Numbered from the stretch's first letter, positions 25,643 through 34,542 are shown. The stretch is DNA of 64,000 nt from Cetobacterium_A somerae (GCF_044784365.2 NZ_CP173065.2), one strand, 5' to 3'. Numbers and translations are program-made. The notes: generated by a model not told the origin, from the sequence alone.

Positions 25643-27454
25643 TTAGTCAACTATCTCAGCGTCAGCAACGTCATCAGTTCCGTTGTTTTCTGGAGCAGCT
25701 CCACCTTGTTGTTTAGCTTGAGCATCTTTGTAGATTTCTTCAGCTAATTTGTGAGCAGCTTGAGATAATTTTTCAATTGCAGCATCTATAGCCTCTTTAT
25801 CTTCTCCATCTTTAACTGATTTAAGTTCTTCAATAGCAGCTTCAATAGCTTTTTTCTCATCTTCAGTAACTTTTTCAGCATAATCTTTTACAGATTTCTC
25901 AGTAGAAGCAATTAACATATCAGCTTTATTTCTTGTTTCAACTAACTCTTTGAATTTTTTATCTTCAGCTTCATTAGCTTCAGCATCTTTTTTCATTCTT
26001 TCAATTTCATCAGCAGAAAGGTTAGTTGAACCAGAGATAGTTACAGTACTTTCTTTTCCAGTTCCTAAATCTTTTGCAGAAACGTGAACGATTCCGTTAG
26101 CATCAATATCAAATGTAACTTCGATTTGAGGTACTCCTCTAGGAGCAGCAGGAATTCCTTCTAAGTTGAATTCTCCTAATTTATGGTTATCAGCAGCTTT
26201 TGCTCTTTCACCTTGTAATACATTTATTGTAACAGCTGGTTGGTTATCGACAGCAGTTGAGAATACTTGTGATTTTTTAACAGGAATTGTAGTGTTTCTT
26301 TCGATAATTTTTGTGAATACTCCACCTAAAGTTTCAATTCCTAAAGATAATGGAGTAACGTCAAGAAGTAATACATCTTTAACATCTCCCATTAATACTC
26401 CACCTTGAATAGCAGCTCCTTCAGCAACAACCTCGTCTGGATTTATACCTTTGTTAGGTTTTTTACCAAAGTAAGATTCAACCCACTCTTGAACAGCAGG
26501 AATTCTTGTAGAACCTCCAACTAATAAGATTTCATCGATATCTGAAGGATTTAATCCTGCAGCTTTTAATGCATCTTTTGTAGGTACTTGAGTAGCCTCA
26601 ACTAAATCTCTAGTTAAATCATTGAACTTAGCTCTAGTTAATTTAATATCTAAATGCTTTGGTCCAGTTGCATCCATTGTTATGAATGGTAGAGAAATAT
26701 GAGCTTCCATTAATGTAGATAACTCTTTTTTAGCTTTTTCTGCAGCATCTTTAAGTCTTTGATATGCCATTTTATCATTAGCTAAATCTATTCCACTTTC
26801 TTTTTTAAACTCTTCAACTAAATATTTGATAACAGCATCGTCAAAGTTATCTCCACCTAAATGGTTGTTTCCTGAAGTTGATATAACTTCAATAACTCCG
26901 TCAGCAATCTCAAGGATAGAAACGTCAAATGTTCCTCCTCCAAGGTCAAATACTAAAACTTTCTCTTCTTTTCCAGCTTTTTCAAGTCCGTAAGCTAGTG
27001 CAGCAGCAGTAGGCTCATTTATAATTCTTTTAACGTCTAATCCAGCTATAACACCGGCATCTTTTGTAGCTTGTCTTTGAGCATCTGTAAAGTAAGCTGG
27101 AACAGTAATAACCGCTTCAGTAACTTTCTCTCCTAAATAAGCTTCAGCATCAGATTTTAATTTTTTTAATATCATAGCTGAAATCTCTTGTGGTGTATAT
27201 TGTTTTCCGTGAATATCAACTTTATAGTCGCTTCCCATATGTGTTTTGATTGAAAGAATAGTTGATGTAGGATTTGTGATAGCTTGTCTTTTAGCAATCT
27301 CTCCAACAATAATTTCACCATTATCTTTGATACTTACAACAGATGGAGTTGTTCTTGCTCCTTCAGCGTTAGGGATTACAGTAGTTGATCCCCCTTCCAT
27401 TATTGCAACACATGAGTTAGTAGTTCCTAAGTCAATTCCTATAATTTTTGCCAT
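25643..27454 (-). CDS. dnaK: Chaperone DnaK (Hsp70)
   Basis: ATP-dependent chaperone. The ATPase domain begins IGIDLGTTNSCVA (residues 4-16), with DLGGGTFDVSI near 170 and the GGSTRIP block near 310. The substrate-binding domain starts around residue 370, and a C-terminal helical lid ends in the DAEIVD acidic tail. The 603-residue length and the short Gly/Ala linker resemble Gram-positive-type DnaK. It belongs to the CIRCE-controlled hrcA-grpE-dnaK-dnaJ operon. Confidence 0.98.
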   Translation of the reverse strand: MAKIIGIDLGTTNSCVAIMEGGSTTVIPNAEGARTTPSVVSIKDNGEIIVGEIAKRQAITNPTSTILSIKTHMGSDYKVDIHGKQYTPQEISAMILKKLKSDAEAYLGEKVTEAVITVPAYFTDAQRQATKDAGVIAGLDVKRIINEPTAAALAYGLEKAGKEEKVLVFDLGGGTFDVSILEIADGVIEVISTSGNNHLGGDNFDDAVIKYLVEEFKKESGIDLANDKMAYQRLKDAAEKAKKELSTLMEAHISLPFITMDATGPKHLDIKLTRAKFNDLTRDLVEATQVPTKDALKAAGLNPSDIDEILLVGGSTRIPAVQEWVESYFGKKPNKGINPDEVVAEGAAIQGGVLMGDVKDVLLLDVTPLSLGIETLGGVFTKIIERNTTIPVKKSQVFSTAVDNQPAVTINVLQGERAKAADNHKLGEFNLEGIPAAPRGVPQIEVTFDIDANGIVHVSAKDLGTGKESTVTISGSTNLSADEIERMKKDAEANEAEDKKFKELVETRNKADMLIASTEKSVKDYAEKVTEDEKKAIEAAIEELKSVKDGEDKEAIDAAIEKLSQAAHKLAEEIYKDAQAKQQGGAAPENNGTDDVADAEIVD

Positions 27455-27490
27455 TTAAAAAACCTCCTAATATATCTGAATTTTTTAATT

Positions 27491-28033
27491 TTATTTTTTA
27501 CAAACTTTAACCATTGAGGGTCTAATAACTTTCCCCTTCATTTTATAACCTTTTTGAAACTCTGCTATAATTTCATCATTAGCATAATCTGCTGAGTCTT
27601 CAACGGAAACAGCCATATGTAAATGAGGATCAAATGTAGCTTTTTCAGTTTCTATAGCTTCAACACCTTCACTAGCAACAGTACTTTTCATTTGAGAAAG
27701 TGTCAATTCAACACCTTTTACAAGGGAATCAAAATCTTTTGTTTCAGAAGAAGCAGCGATAGCTCTTTCAAGATTATCGATTATATCTAAAACTTTTACT
27801 ACTACTTTTTCAGAAGCAAAAGCTTTTAAATCATCAAATTCTTTCTCTTTTCTTTTAGTGAAGTTTTGGAAATCAGCTTGTTTTCTTAAGTAAGAGTTTT
27901 TCCAATCTTCAACTTCACCTTTTAATTTTTTAATTTCATCTTCTTGAGACACAGTCTCTATATTTTCATTTTTATTTTCTGTATCATTAATTATTTCTTC
28001 AACTATTTCTTCTTTTATTTCTTTATCTGCCAT
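27491..28033 (-). CDS. grpE: Nucleotide exchange factor GrpE
   Basis: Promotes ADP release from DnaK. The protein is about 180 residues from ATG 28033: an acidic N-terminal tail, a long coiled coil with KQADFQNFTKRKEKE, then a C-terminal beta domain with EAIETEKATFDPHLHMAV. ATG 28033 is preferred over ATG 28048 because the GGAG ribosome site lies between the two. The start overlaps the 3' end of hrcA by 11 bases. Confidence 0.95.
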   Translation of the reverse strand: MADKEIKEEIVEEIINDTENKNENIETVSQEDEIKKLKGEVEDWKNSYLRKQADFQNFTKRKEKEFDDLKAFASEKVVVKVLDIIDNLERAIAASSETKDFDSLVKGVELTLSQMKSTVASEGVEAIETEKATFDPHLHMAVSVEDSADYANDEIIAEFQKGYKMKGKVIRPSMVKVCKK

Positions 28034-29018
28034 CACTATCTCCTTCATTACTTATTTCTTTTATAACTTTGTTAACCTCTTTTGTAACATGTTGTATAAG
28101 GCCCATAGTTTTTGAATAAGACATTCTTTTAGGTCCCATAACACCAATGATACCTGGAGAGTTATCCATATTATAAACAGAATATACAAAGCTATAATCT
28201 TCTAATCCTTTTACAGCGAGTTCTTCGCCAAAAATAACATTAACTTCACCCTCTTTAAAAGGTCTAGACTTAATTGCCTCTTCGAAAAGTTCTTTTATTT
28301 TTTCTCTTTTAGAAAAAATATCTAAAACATCACTAATCTCATTAACTTGTTTATCTTTAAATATTTCAGAGGAGTTTTCTAAAAAAAGTTTTCCCTCCAC
28401 TTCGCTATAAACAAAATCAATAATTTTTTCGATTTCGTGAGATTCAACAGAACTATTTCTTATTTCATTATTAATTCGTTGTGATAACTTTAAGAGCTCA
28501 CTTTGACTACACACCTCTTCAAAGAAAATCTTTTTAGTCCGAACACTTTTGTTTTCCATAACTATAACAGCCATAGCCATATAATCATCAATATGAACTA
28601 GGTCAACTTTTTTTATTTTTTCTTTTTTATGTGTAGGTTCAATAACAATTCCAACATAGTTAGTTAATTTAGATAAAAGCATTGAAGTTTTTTTCAAAAC
28701 AGAATCCAATTCTCTCATTTTAATATCATAAACAGAATTTATTCGAGCTTGTTCTTCTCTTGAAAGTTTTTCAATTTTTAGAAGTTCTTCTAAGTAAAAT
28801 TTATAGCCTTTATCCGTGGGTATTCTTCCTGAAGAAGTATGAGTTTTTGAGATAAATCCCATATCCTCTAAATCAGACATTACATTTCTTATTGTTGCAG
28901 AGGATAGATCTATATTATATTTTTTAACAAGAGTTCTAGAACCGATTGTTTCTCCTGAAAGAAGATAAAAATCAATAATGGCACTAAGAACGAGCTTTTC
29001 TCTATCGCTGACAACCAT
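28023..29018 (-). CDS. hrcA: Heat-inducible transcription repressor HrcA
   Basis: Represses heat-shock genes by binding CIRCE. The N-terminal winged helix (about 1-75) contains the HrcA pattern SDREKLVLSAIIDFYL and RIPTDKGYKFY near residues 75-85. The C-terminal GAF-like effector domain is followed by a final IGVMGPKRMSYSK block. Length is 331 residues from ATG 29018, preceded by AAGGGTGAT. An in-frame ATG at 29054 lies in the middle of the CIRCE spacer and is unlikely. The gene is first in its operon and is autoregulated through the CIRCE 26 bp upstream. Confidence 0.96.
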   Translation of the reverse strand: MVVSDREKLVLSAIIDFYLLSGETIGSRTLVKKYNIDLSSATIRNVMSDLEDMGFISKTHTSSGRIPTDKGYKFYLEELLKIEKLSREEQARINSVYDIKMRELDSVLKKTSMLLSKLTNYVGIVIEPTHKKEKIKKVDLVHIDDYMAMAVIVMENKSVRTKKIFFEEVCSQSELLKLSQRINNEIRNSSVESHEIEKIIDFVYSEVEGKLFLENSSEIFKDKQVNEISDVLDIFSKREKIKELFEEAIKSRPFKEGEVNVIFGEELAVKGLEDYSFVYSVYNMDNSPGIIGVMGPKRMSYSKTMGLIQHVTKEVNKVIKEISNEGDSDGR

Positions 29019-29043
29019 AAAATCACCCTTTTTTAACTTTTTA

Positions 29044-29070
29044 TTAGCACTCAACTCGATGGAGTGCTAA
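29044..29070. promoter_or_regulatory. CIRCE element (HrcA operator)
   Basis: TTAGCACTC (29044-29052), nine-base spacer, GAGTGCTAA (29062-29070). This is an exact match to the CIRCE consensus. It lies ten bases downstream of the minus-strand -10 box, over the expected transcription start of hrcA. Confidence 0.98.
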
Positions 29071-29080
29071 TCTTGCAATT

Positions 29081-29109
29081 AATATAATACAAAAAAAAAT
29101 AAATGTCAA
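29081..29109 (-). promoter_or_regulatory. Sigma-70 promoter of the hrcA operon (minus strand)
   Basis: On the minus strand TTGACA (29109-29104), a 17-bp T-rich spacer and TATATT (29086-29081). The CIRCE follows directly. Confidence 0.85.
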
Positions 29110-29166
29110 TACTTTTTTTGAAAAAATTTAATTTTTTTTTAAAAGTAATTATAATTAAATAATAGT

Positions 29167-29194
29167 TTAAAAATGAATAGAAATACGGTATAAT
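29167..29194 (+). promoter_or_regulatory. Promoter of ptsI-ptsH (plus strand)
   Basis: TATAAT at 29189-29194 with a weak -35 (TTTAAA, 29167-29172) 16 bp upstream, ending about 35 bp before ATG 29229. Confidence 0.6.
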
Positions 29195-29228
29195 TTTTAT
29201 ATCAATTAATGGTCAAGGGGTGAGTAAA

Positions 29229-30980
29229 ATGGGAGTTATTGTAGGTAAAAGTATTTTCCCAGGAATAGTTATAGGTCAACCCTATATAGAAAGAAAAAAA
29301 AAGATAGATATTGAAAATTATAAAATTTCTTCTGAAAAGGTTGAAGAGGAAATAGAACGATTTTTAGAAAGTGTACAAAAAGCTAAAAATGATATAAAAC
29401 AAATTAAAGGCAATTTAGAGGGTAAAATAAATAAGGAAGACTTGCAGATTTTAACAGTACATATAATGATGTTAGATGATCCTCAATTTATAAGTGATAT
29501 AAAAAAAGGAATAAAAAAAGAAGAAAATAATGCAGAAGCGGTTGTAAAGAAAGTTTCTAATAAGTATATAGAAATGTTTGAAAAAATAGCAGATCCAATT
29601 TACAAGCAAAGAGCATTAGATATAAAAGATATAAGTGAAAGAATAATAATGAATCTAACGCATGAAGATGATATAGATTCAAATTTAAATGGTAAGATTT
29701 TGGTAATCAGAGAATTATTACCATCAGAGCTTTTAAAAATTTATTATAGTGGAATAAATTTAAGTGGAATAATAATGGAGTATATGGGAGAGACATCTCA
29801 TACTGCAATACTAACAAAAGCATTAGAGATACCTACACTAATGGGTGGAAATGATATTTTTTCTGTAGACTGGGGAGATAAAATAATTTTAGATACAACA
29901 TCTATGGAAGGTAAAGTTGTAACTAATCCAGATATAAAAACATTAAATAGATATGATGAAGAAAAAAATAGATATAGAAATAAAATGAAAGAGATAGAGG
30001 AATCTATTGATAAAGAAACAGTTACTTTAGATGGAGAAAGAGTTTATTTGCATTTGAATATAGGTGGTAGGTTAGATATAACTCAAGTTAGTCGAAAAAG
30101 ACCTGATGGTATTGGATTGTTGAGAACAGAACTTATATATATGGATGCAGTAGAATTTCCAAACGAGGAGAAGCAAAAAAAAATATATGAAAATATAGCA
30201 AGAGAGTTTGAAGAGAGTCAACCAAATAAACCTATAGTTATAAGAACTTTAGATATAGGAGCAGATAAAAAACTATCTTATTATAAAATGGTTGATGAAG
30301 AAAATCCATCGTTAGGATGTAGAGGGATGAGACTAACTTTAGCAGATAAGAATCTTTTTAAAAATCAAATTAAAGGAATTTTAAGAGCCGCAACTCATCA
30401 TAATATAAAGATGATGTATCCAATGATAACAAATTTAAAAGAAATAATTGAAGCTAAAGATTTAGTAGAAGAGTGTAAAAAAGAACTTTTAATTGAAGGA
30501 AAAGAATTTAAAGAAAATATAGAGGTTGGAATGATGGTAGAAGTACCATCAAATGTTATGTTAGCAGATATTTTTGCTGATTATGTAGACTTTTTTTCTA
30601 TTGGAACGAATGATTTAACACAATATATACTTGCAACAGATCGTTATAGTCCAATAGCTGAAAAGCTTTATGATTGCTATGATCCTGCAGTTATAAGGGC
30701 AATAAATATGGTTTCTAGTGCAGGGCTTAGAAAAAATAAAAAAGTTTCAGTATGCGGAGAAATGGCTGGAGAAAACCAAGCTGTCATAGCTTTATTAAGT
30801 TTAGGAATAAGAGATTTAAGTATGGCACCAGCATATATTCCAAAAGTAAGAAATTTAATTCGAAAAATTGAGCTGTCAGAGTTGAAAGAAATTAAAATAA
30901 AACTATTAAAATCTAAAGATTCTCAAGAGGTAAAGAATATCCTAAATGAATATTTAGAAATAATTGAAGGGAGAAATTAA
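29229..30980 (+). CDS. ptsI: PTS enzyme I (phosphoenolpyruvate-protein phosphotransferase)
   Basis: Transfers phosphate from PEP to HPr, the first step of sugar uptake by the PTS. The N-terminal HPr-binding/phospho-His domain has the active His191 in GETSHTAI. The C-terminal PEP-binding TIM barrel contains GLLRTELIY, then MMVEVPS and CGEMAG blocks. ATG 29229 is chosen because AAGGGG lies eight bases upstream; GTG 29220 overlaps that site. At 583 residues the length is normal. ptsH follows after two bases. Confidence 0.96.
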   Translation: MGVIVGKSIFPGIVIGQPYIERKKKIDIENYKISSEKVEEEIERFLESVQKAKNDIKQIKGNLEGKINKEDLQILTVHIMMLDDPQFISDIKKGIKKEENNAEAVVKKVSNKYIEMFEKIADPIYKQRALDIKDISERIIMNLTHEDDIDSNLNGKILVIRELLPSELLKIYYSGINLSGIIMEYMGETSHTAILTKALEIPTLMGGNDIFSVDWGDKIILDTTSMEGKVVTNPDIKTLNRYDEEKNRYRNKMKEIEESIDKETVTLDGERVYLHLNIGGRLDITQVSRKRPDGIGLLRTELIYMDAVEFPNEEKQKKIYENIAREFEESQPNKPIVIRTLDIGADKKLSYYKMVDEENPSLGCRGMRLTLADKNLFKNQIKGILRAATHHNIKMMYPMITNLKEIIEAKDLVEECKKELLIEGKEFKENIEVGMMVEVPSNVMLADIFADYVDFFSIGTNDLTQYILATDRYSPIAEKLYDCYDPAVIRAINMVSSAGLRKNKKVSVCGEMAGENQAVIALLSLGIRDLSMAPAYIPKVRNLIRKIELSELKEIKIKLLKSKDSQEVKNILNEYLEIIEGRN

Positions 30981-30982
30981 AA

Positions 30983-31252
30983 ATGAAAAAAGTGGAAGTA
31001 ACTATTAAAAATAAGGCTGGATTACACGCAAGACCATCATCGTTATTTGTACAAACAGCAAGTAAATATGATTCAGATATAAATGTAATATTTGATGATG
31101 AGGTTATAAATGGAAAAAGTATTATGGGATTGATGCTTCTTGCAGCAGAACAAGGAAGAGTACTAACTTTAGAGTGTGACGGAGAAGACGAAGAAGAGAT
31201 GATAGCTGATTTAATTGATTTAATTGAAGTGAAAAAATTTAATGAGGAGTAA
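30983..31252 (+). CDS. ptsH: PTS phosphocarrier protein HPr
   Basis: Small cytoplasmic phosphocarrier of 89 residues. The active His15 sits in GLHARPSS, and Ser46 sits in NGKSIMGL. Ser46 in this context is the target of HPr kinase in Firmicutes and some other phyla, so regulation through HPr(Ser-P) is possible here; no hprK is visible in the window. The order ptsI-ptsH is the reverse of the usual ptsH-ptsI. Confidence 0.96.
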   Translation: MKKVEVTIKNKAGLHARPSSLFVQTASKYDSDINVIFDDEVINGKSIMGLMLLAAEQGRVLTLECDGEDEEEMIADLIDLIEVKKFNEE

Positions 31253-31261
31253 AAATAAAAA

Positions 31262-32128
31262 GTGGAGATAATAAGAGCTGAAAAAATGGGATTTTGTTTC
31301 GGTGTAAAAAAAGCTGTTGAAACTTGTTATGAGATATCTAGAAAAAATATATCTAAAAAATATATTCTTGGAATGGTAGTTCACAATAAAGATGTTGTGA
31401 AAGAGATGGAGAATATCGGTTTTATAATAGTTGATGAAAAAGATATATTAGAAGGAACGGATCCTTTAAAAAAAGGGGATACAATAGTAATTAGAGCTCA
31501 TGGGACAACTTCTCAAATTATAGATGTATTAGAAAAAAAAGAAGTGGAAATACATGATGCAACATGTATTTTTGTAGATAAAATAAAAGAGATATTAATT
31601 GAAAGAGAAAGTCTTGGAGATGAAATAATTTTCATAGGAGACAAAGAACACCCAGAGGTAAAAGGGATTATTTCTTTTGGGAAAAAAGTTAATGTTTTAA
31701 AAAATTTAGAAGAATTAAAAGAAAGTTCCTTAGATAGGAGTAAAAGATATTCGGTACTAACTCAGACAACTTTGAATAAAAGTAAATTTTTAGAGATAAA
31801 AGAATATTTAGAAAAATACTATTCAAATGCTCAGATATTTGATAGGATATGTGGAGCGACTAGCGAAAGACAAGAAGCTACTAAAAAGTTAGCAAATATT
31901 TGCGATATAATAATCGTGATTGGTGATTTAAAAAGCTCAAATAGCAAAAAACTTCTGGAAGTAGCAAAAGCTGAGAATCCCAATAGTTATTTAGTTCAAA
32001 ATGATGAAGAATTAGATATGTCTATATTTTCTGAAAGTATGAAAATAGGTATAACAGCTGGAGCATCAACACCAGAAGATATAATAAAAAAAATAGAAAA
32101 TAAAATAAGGGGGAACTTTAATGTCTAA
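31262..32128 (+). CDS. ispH: 4-hydroxy-3-methylbut-2-enyl diphosphate reductase
   Basis: Last step of the MEP pathway, giving IPP and DMAPP. Three Fe-S cluster cysteines are visible: Cys12 (GFCFG), Cys102 (ATCIF) and Cys197 (ICGATSERQ). The start is GTG 31262, which places Cys12 as in relatives. The 288-residue length is normal. The gene overlaps rpsA by eight bases. In several Clostridia and relatives ispH and rpsA are fused into one protein; here they are separate but overlapping. Confidence 0.95.
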   Translation: MEIIRAEKMGFCFGVKKAVETCYEISRKNISKKYILGMVVHNKDVVKEMENIGFIIVDEKDILEGTDPLKKGDTIVIRAHGTTSQIIDVLEKKEVEIHDATCIFVDKIKEILIERESLGDEIIFIGDKEHPEVKGIISFGKKVNVLKNLEELKESSLDRSKRYSVLTQTTLNKSKFLEIKEYLEKYYSNAQIFDRICGATSERQEATKKLANICDIIIVIGDLKSSNSKKLLEVAKAENPNSYLVQNDEELDMSIFSESMKIGITAGASTPEDIIKKIENKIRGNFNV

Positions 32129-33743
32129 CTTTGATTACTACGAAGATTTTGAAGCATTATTAAACGAGTACATGCCAGTAAAAGAGGATGAAGAAATAAA
32201 AACTAAAGTGACTGGAACAATTGTAAATATGGATAGAAACTTTACATATTTAGAAGTACCTGGAGAGCCAAAGGCTGTAAGAGTAAGAACAGAAGAGTTA
32301 ACAGGATATACTGTAGGAGACGAAGTTGAAGTTCTAATAGTATCTCAAGCTGAAGAGGAGGATTCTTTAGTTTTAATTGGTTCTAAAAAAAGAATCGATA
32401 TGGAAATTGGAGCTGAAAAATTAGAAAAAGCACTTCAAAACCATGAAATTGTAACTGGAAAAGTTATGAAAAGAGTAAAAGGTGGATATATTGTTGAAGT
32501 ATATCATCAACAAGGATTCTTACCTAACTCATTATCAGAAATTCCTGCAGATCAAGGAGATTCATTCATAGGAAAAGAATTACAACTTGCTATTAAAGAG
32601 ATAAAAGAAGATAAAAAAGGAAAGAAAATTCTTTTATCGAGAAAAGAACTTGTTATTGCAAAAGAATTAGAAGCAATTGATAAATTAACATTGAATGAAG
32701 TTGTAAAAGCTACTGTTTTAGAAGTACTAGATTTTGGATTAACAGTAAAGTTAGATGAAGCTAGAGGATTTATTCATATTTCAGAAGTAGATTGGAAAAA
32801 AACTTCAGATTTACATAAGTTATACAAAGCAGGAGATGTAATTGAAGCAAAAATTATAGAGATTGAAAGAGATAAAAGAAATGTAAAATTATCTATAAAA
32901 TCTTTAACAAAAAACCCTTGGGATATAGTTGCTGAAAATAATAGCATAGGTCAAGAAGTAACTGGTAAAGTAACAAGAATAGTAAATTATGGAGCTTTTG
33001 TAGAGTTATTACCAGGAGTTGAAGGATTAATTCATAGTTCAGATTTCTCTTGGACAAGTAAAAAGGTAAATGTTAATAACTTTGTTAAAGTTGGAGATGA
33101 AGTTAAGGTTGTTATTACAGAATTATCACCTAAAGAGAGAAAATTAAAATTAGGTATAAAGCAATTAAGTTCTAACCCATGGGAAGGTGCTGAAAATAAG
33201 TTTGCAGTAGGAACAATTTTAACTGGTACAGTTGTAGAAGTTAAACCATTTGGAATATTTGTGCAAGTTGAAGAGGGAGTAGATGGATTTATCCATAACT
33301 CAGACTTTGCGTGGTCAGGAAACAAAAGATATTCTAAGGGAGATAAGGTAGAGTTTAAAGTAGTAGAATTAAACTTAGAAGATCAAAAGATAAAAGGAAG
33401 TATTAAAGACTTAACAAAAAGTCCTTGGGAAACAGCTTTAGAAAATTATAAAGTTGGAGATAGAGTAGAGAAAGAGATAAAGAACATTCAAGATTTTGGA
33501 ATGTTTGTGAAATTAGGAGAGGGAGTAGATGGATTTATTCCAACTCAATTAGCTTCTAGAGATTTTATAAAGAATTTAAAAGATACATTTAAGTTAGGAC
33601 AAGTTGTTTTAGCTGAAATTGTTGAAATTGATTCTGAAAAGAAAAGAATAAAACTTTCTATAAAAAAAGTTCAATTAGAAAAAGAAAAAAATGAAAATAA
33701 AGAGTTAATTGAAAAGTATGGAGTTTCTTCAAGCGAAGAGTAA
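32121..33743 (+). CDS. rpsA: Ribosomal protein S1-like protein, six S1 domains
   Basis: 540 residues with six S1 RNA-binding repeats. They start around residues 30, 110, 190, 275, 360 and 450, each with a G-x-V...G-x-F-V pattern and a final FIH or FIP strand. The number and length match the E. coli type of S1 rather than the shorter four-domain Firmicutes form. S1 helps mRNA bind to the 30S subunit, especially for transcripts with weak ribosome sites. The start overlaps ispH, and a hairpin follows the stop. Confidence 0.92.
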   Translation: MSNFDYYEDFEALLNEYMPVKEDEEIKTKVTGTIVNMDRNFTYLEVPGEPKAVRVRTEELTGYTVGDEVEVLIVSQAEEEDSLVLIGSKKRIDMEIGAEKLEKALQNHEIVTGKVMKRVKGGYIVEVYHQQGFLPNSLSEIPADQGDSFIGKELQLAIKEIKEDKKGKKILLSRKELVIAKELEAIDKLTLNEVVKATVLEVLDFGLTVKLDEARGFIHISEVDWKKTSDLHKLYKAGDVIEAKIIEIERDKRNVKLSIKSLTKNPWDIVAENNSIGQEVTGKVTRIVNYGAFVELLPGVEGLIHSSDFSWTSKKVNVNNFVKVGDEVKVVITELSPKERKLKLGIKQLSSNPWEGAENKFAVGTILTGTVVEVKPFGIFVQVEEGVDGFIHNSDFAWSGNKRYSKGDKVEFKVVELNLEDQKIKGSIKDLTKSPWETALENYKVGDRVEKEIKNIQDFGMFVKLGEGVDGFIPTQLASRDFIKNLKDTFKLGQVVLAEIVEIDSEKKRIKLSIKKVQLEKEKNENKELIEKYGVSSSEE

Positions 33744-33753
33744 TATAATTAAA

Positions 33754-33778
33754 AGGTCCTCTAATTATAAGAGGACCT
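33754..33778 (+). terminator. Hairpin after rpsA
   Basis: AGGTCCTCT and AGAGGACCT pair perfectly around a 7-nt loop. The downstream tract is CAATAAAATC, poor in T, so it may be a weak terminator or a 3' stability hairpin. Confidence 0.6.
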
Positions 33779-33802
33779 CAATAAAATCAATAAAAAATTC
33801 AG

Positions 33803-33830
33803 TTGACTTTTTGTAAGATCATGTTATAAT
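33803..33830 (+). promoter_or_regulatory. Promoter of infC-rpmI-rplT
   Basis: TTGACT (33803-33808), a 16-bp spacer and TATAAT (33825-33830). Transcription would start about 170 nt before infC. Confidence 0.8.
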
Positions 33831-33839
33831 AATTAAAGA

Positions 33840-34003
33840 CAATGAAAAAGATTTATTAAGAAGAGACTTCCTGTTTCTCACCTTATGGGGCAAGGCCTAC
33901 ATAAAGGTTACATTAAATTTTTGTTTAGGGCGAGCCCTAATAATTATTTGAGTTAAACAGGAATTTTACGTCCTGTTTTTTTTATTTGATAGTTAATAGG
34001 AGG
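33840..34003 (+). promoter_or_regulatory. infC leader with terminator/antiterminator (ribosomal protein L20 leader type)
   Basis: A leader of about 165 nt contains a terminator: AAACAGGA (33955-33962), an 8-nt loop, TCCTGTTT (33971-33978), then a T run. An upstream TTCCTGTTT (33868-33876) is exactly complementary to AAACAGGAA (33955-33963) and can sequester the 5' arm of the terminator. The GC-rich middle (33881-33935) can form further helices. In Firmicutes, L20 binds such leaders to reduce this operon; the same logic is likely here. Confidence 0.8.
33955..33983 (+). terminator. Attenuator terminator in the infC leader
   Basis: 8-bp stem AAACAGGA/TCCTGTTT with an ATTTTACG loop and five further T residues. 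It lies upstream of infC, so it controls read-through rather than ending a gene. Confidence 0.85.
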
Positions 34004-34011
34004 TGTCTATT

Positions 34012-34515
34012 ATTTCGGACAAAGTTAGAATTAATGAGAAGATAAGAGGTAGAGAGTTAAGAATTATCTCTGAAACTGGAGAGCAATTAGGAATAATGTC
34101 AGCAATGGAAGCATTAGAAGTTGCTGTACAAAAGGAATTAGATTTAGTTGAGATATCACCAAATGCTACGCCACCAGTATGTAAAATAATGGATTATGGA
34201 AAGTACAAATATGAGCAGACTAGAAAAGCTAAAGATGCTAAAAAGAACCAAAAGCAAGTTATTGTTAAAGAGGTAAAATTTAGAGCTAGAATAGATCAGC
34301 ATGATATGGATACAAAAATAGCTCAAGTTAAAAAGTTTTTAGAAAAAGATAACAAAGTAAAAATAACTCTTGTTCAGTATGGAAGAGAAAGAATGTACGC
34401 TGATCAAGGAATAGGAATGCTAGATCAGATATCTGATAGATTTGTAGAAATCGCAGATGTTGATAAAAAATATAATGATAAGCAAAAGTATTTAATCTTA
34501 TCGCCAAAAAAATAG
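34012..34515 (+). CDS. infC: Translation initiation factor IF-3, probable AUU start
   Basis: IF-3 prevents premature 50S joining and proofreads start codons. No ATG exists at the expected N-terminus. AGGAGG (33998-34003) is followed by ATT at 34009 and ATT at 34012. Starting at 34012 gives SDKVRINEKIRGREL, aligned with the usual IF-3 N-terminus, about 167 residues. GTG 34003 overlaps the ribosome site itself, so it is unlikely. AUU starts are known for infC in other bacteria and let IF-3 repress its own synthesis. The operon with rpmI and rplT is standard. Confidence 0.93.
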   Translation: MSDKVRINEKIRGRELRIISETGEQLGIMSAMEALEVAVQKELDLVEISPNATPPVCKIMDYGKYKYEQTRKAKDAKKNQKQVIVKEVKFRARIDQHDMDTKIAQVKKFLEKDNKVKITLVQYGRERMYADQGIGMLDQISDRFVEIADVDKKYNDKQKYLILSPKK

Positions 34516-34542
34516 TGAAGATTTGAGAGGAGGAACATTACA

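Noticed and set aside
29019..29054. Longer HrcA reading from ATG 29054
   Set aside because: The ATG lies in the spacer of the CIRCE element and lacks a ribosome site; ATG 29018 has AAGGGTGAT.
34003..34011. GTG 34003 as infC start
   Set aside because: Its first base is the last G of the AGGAGG ribosome site, leaving no spacing.
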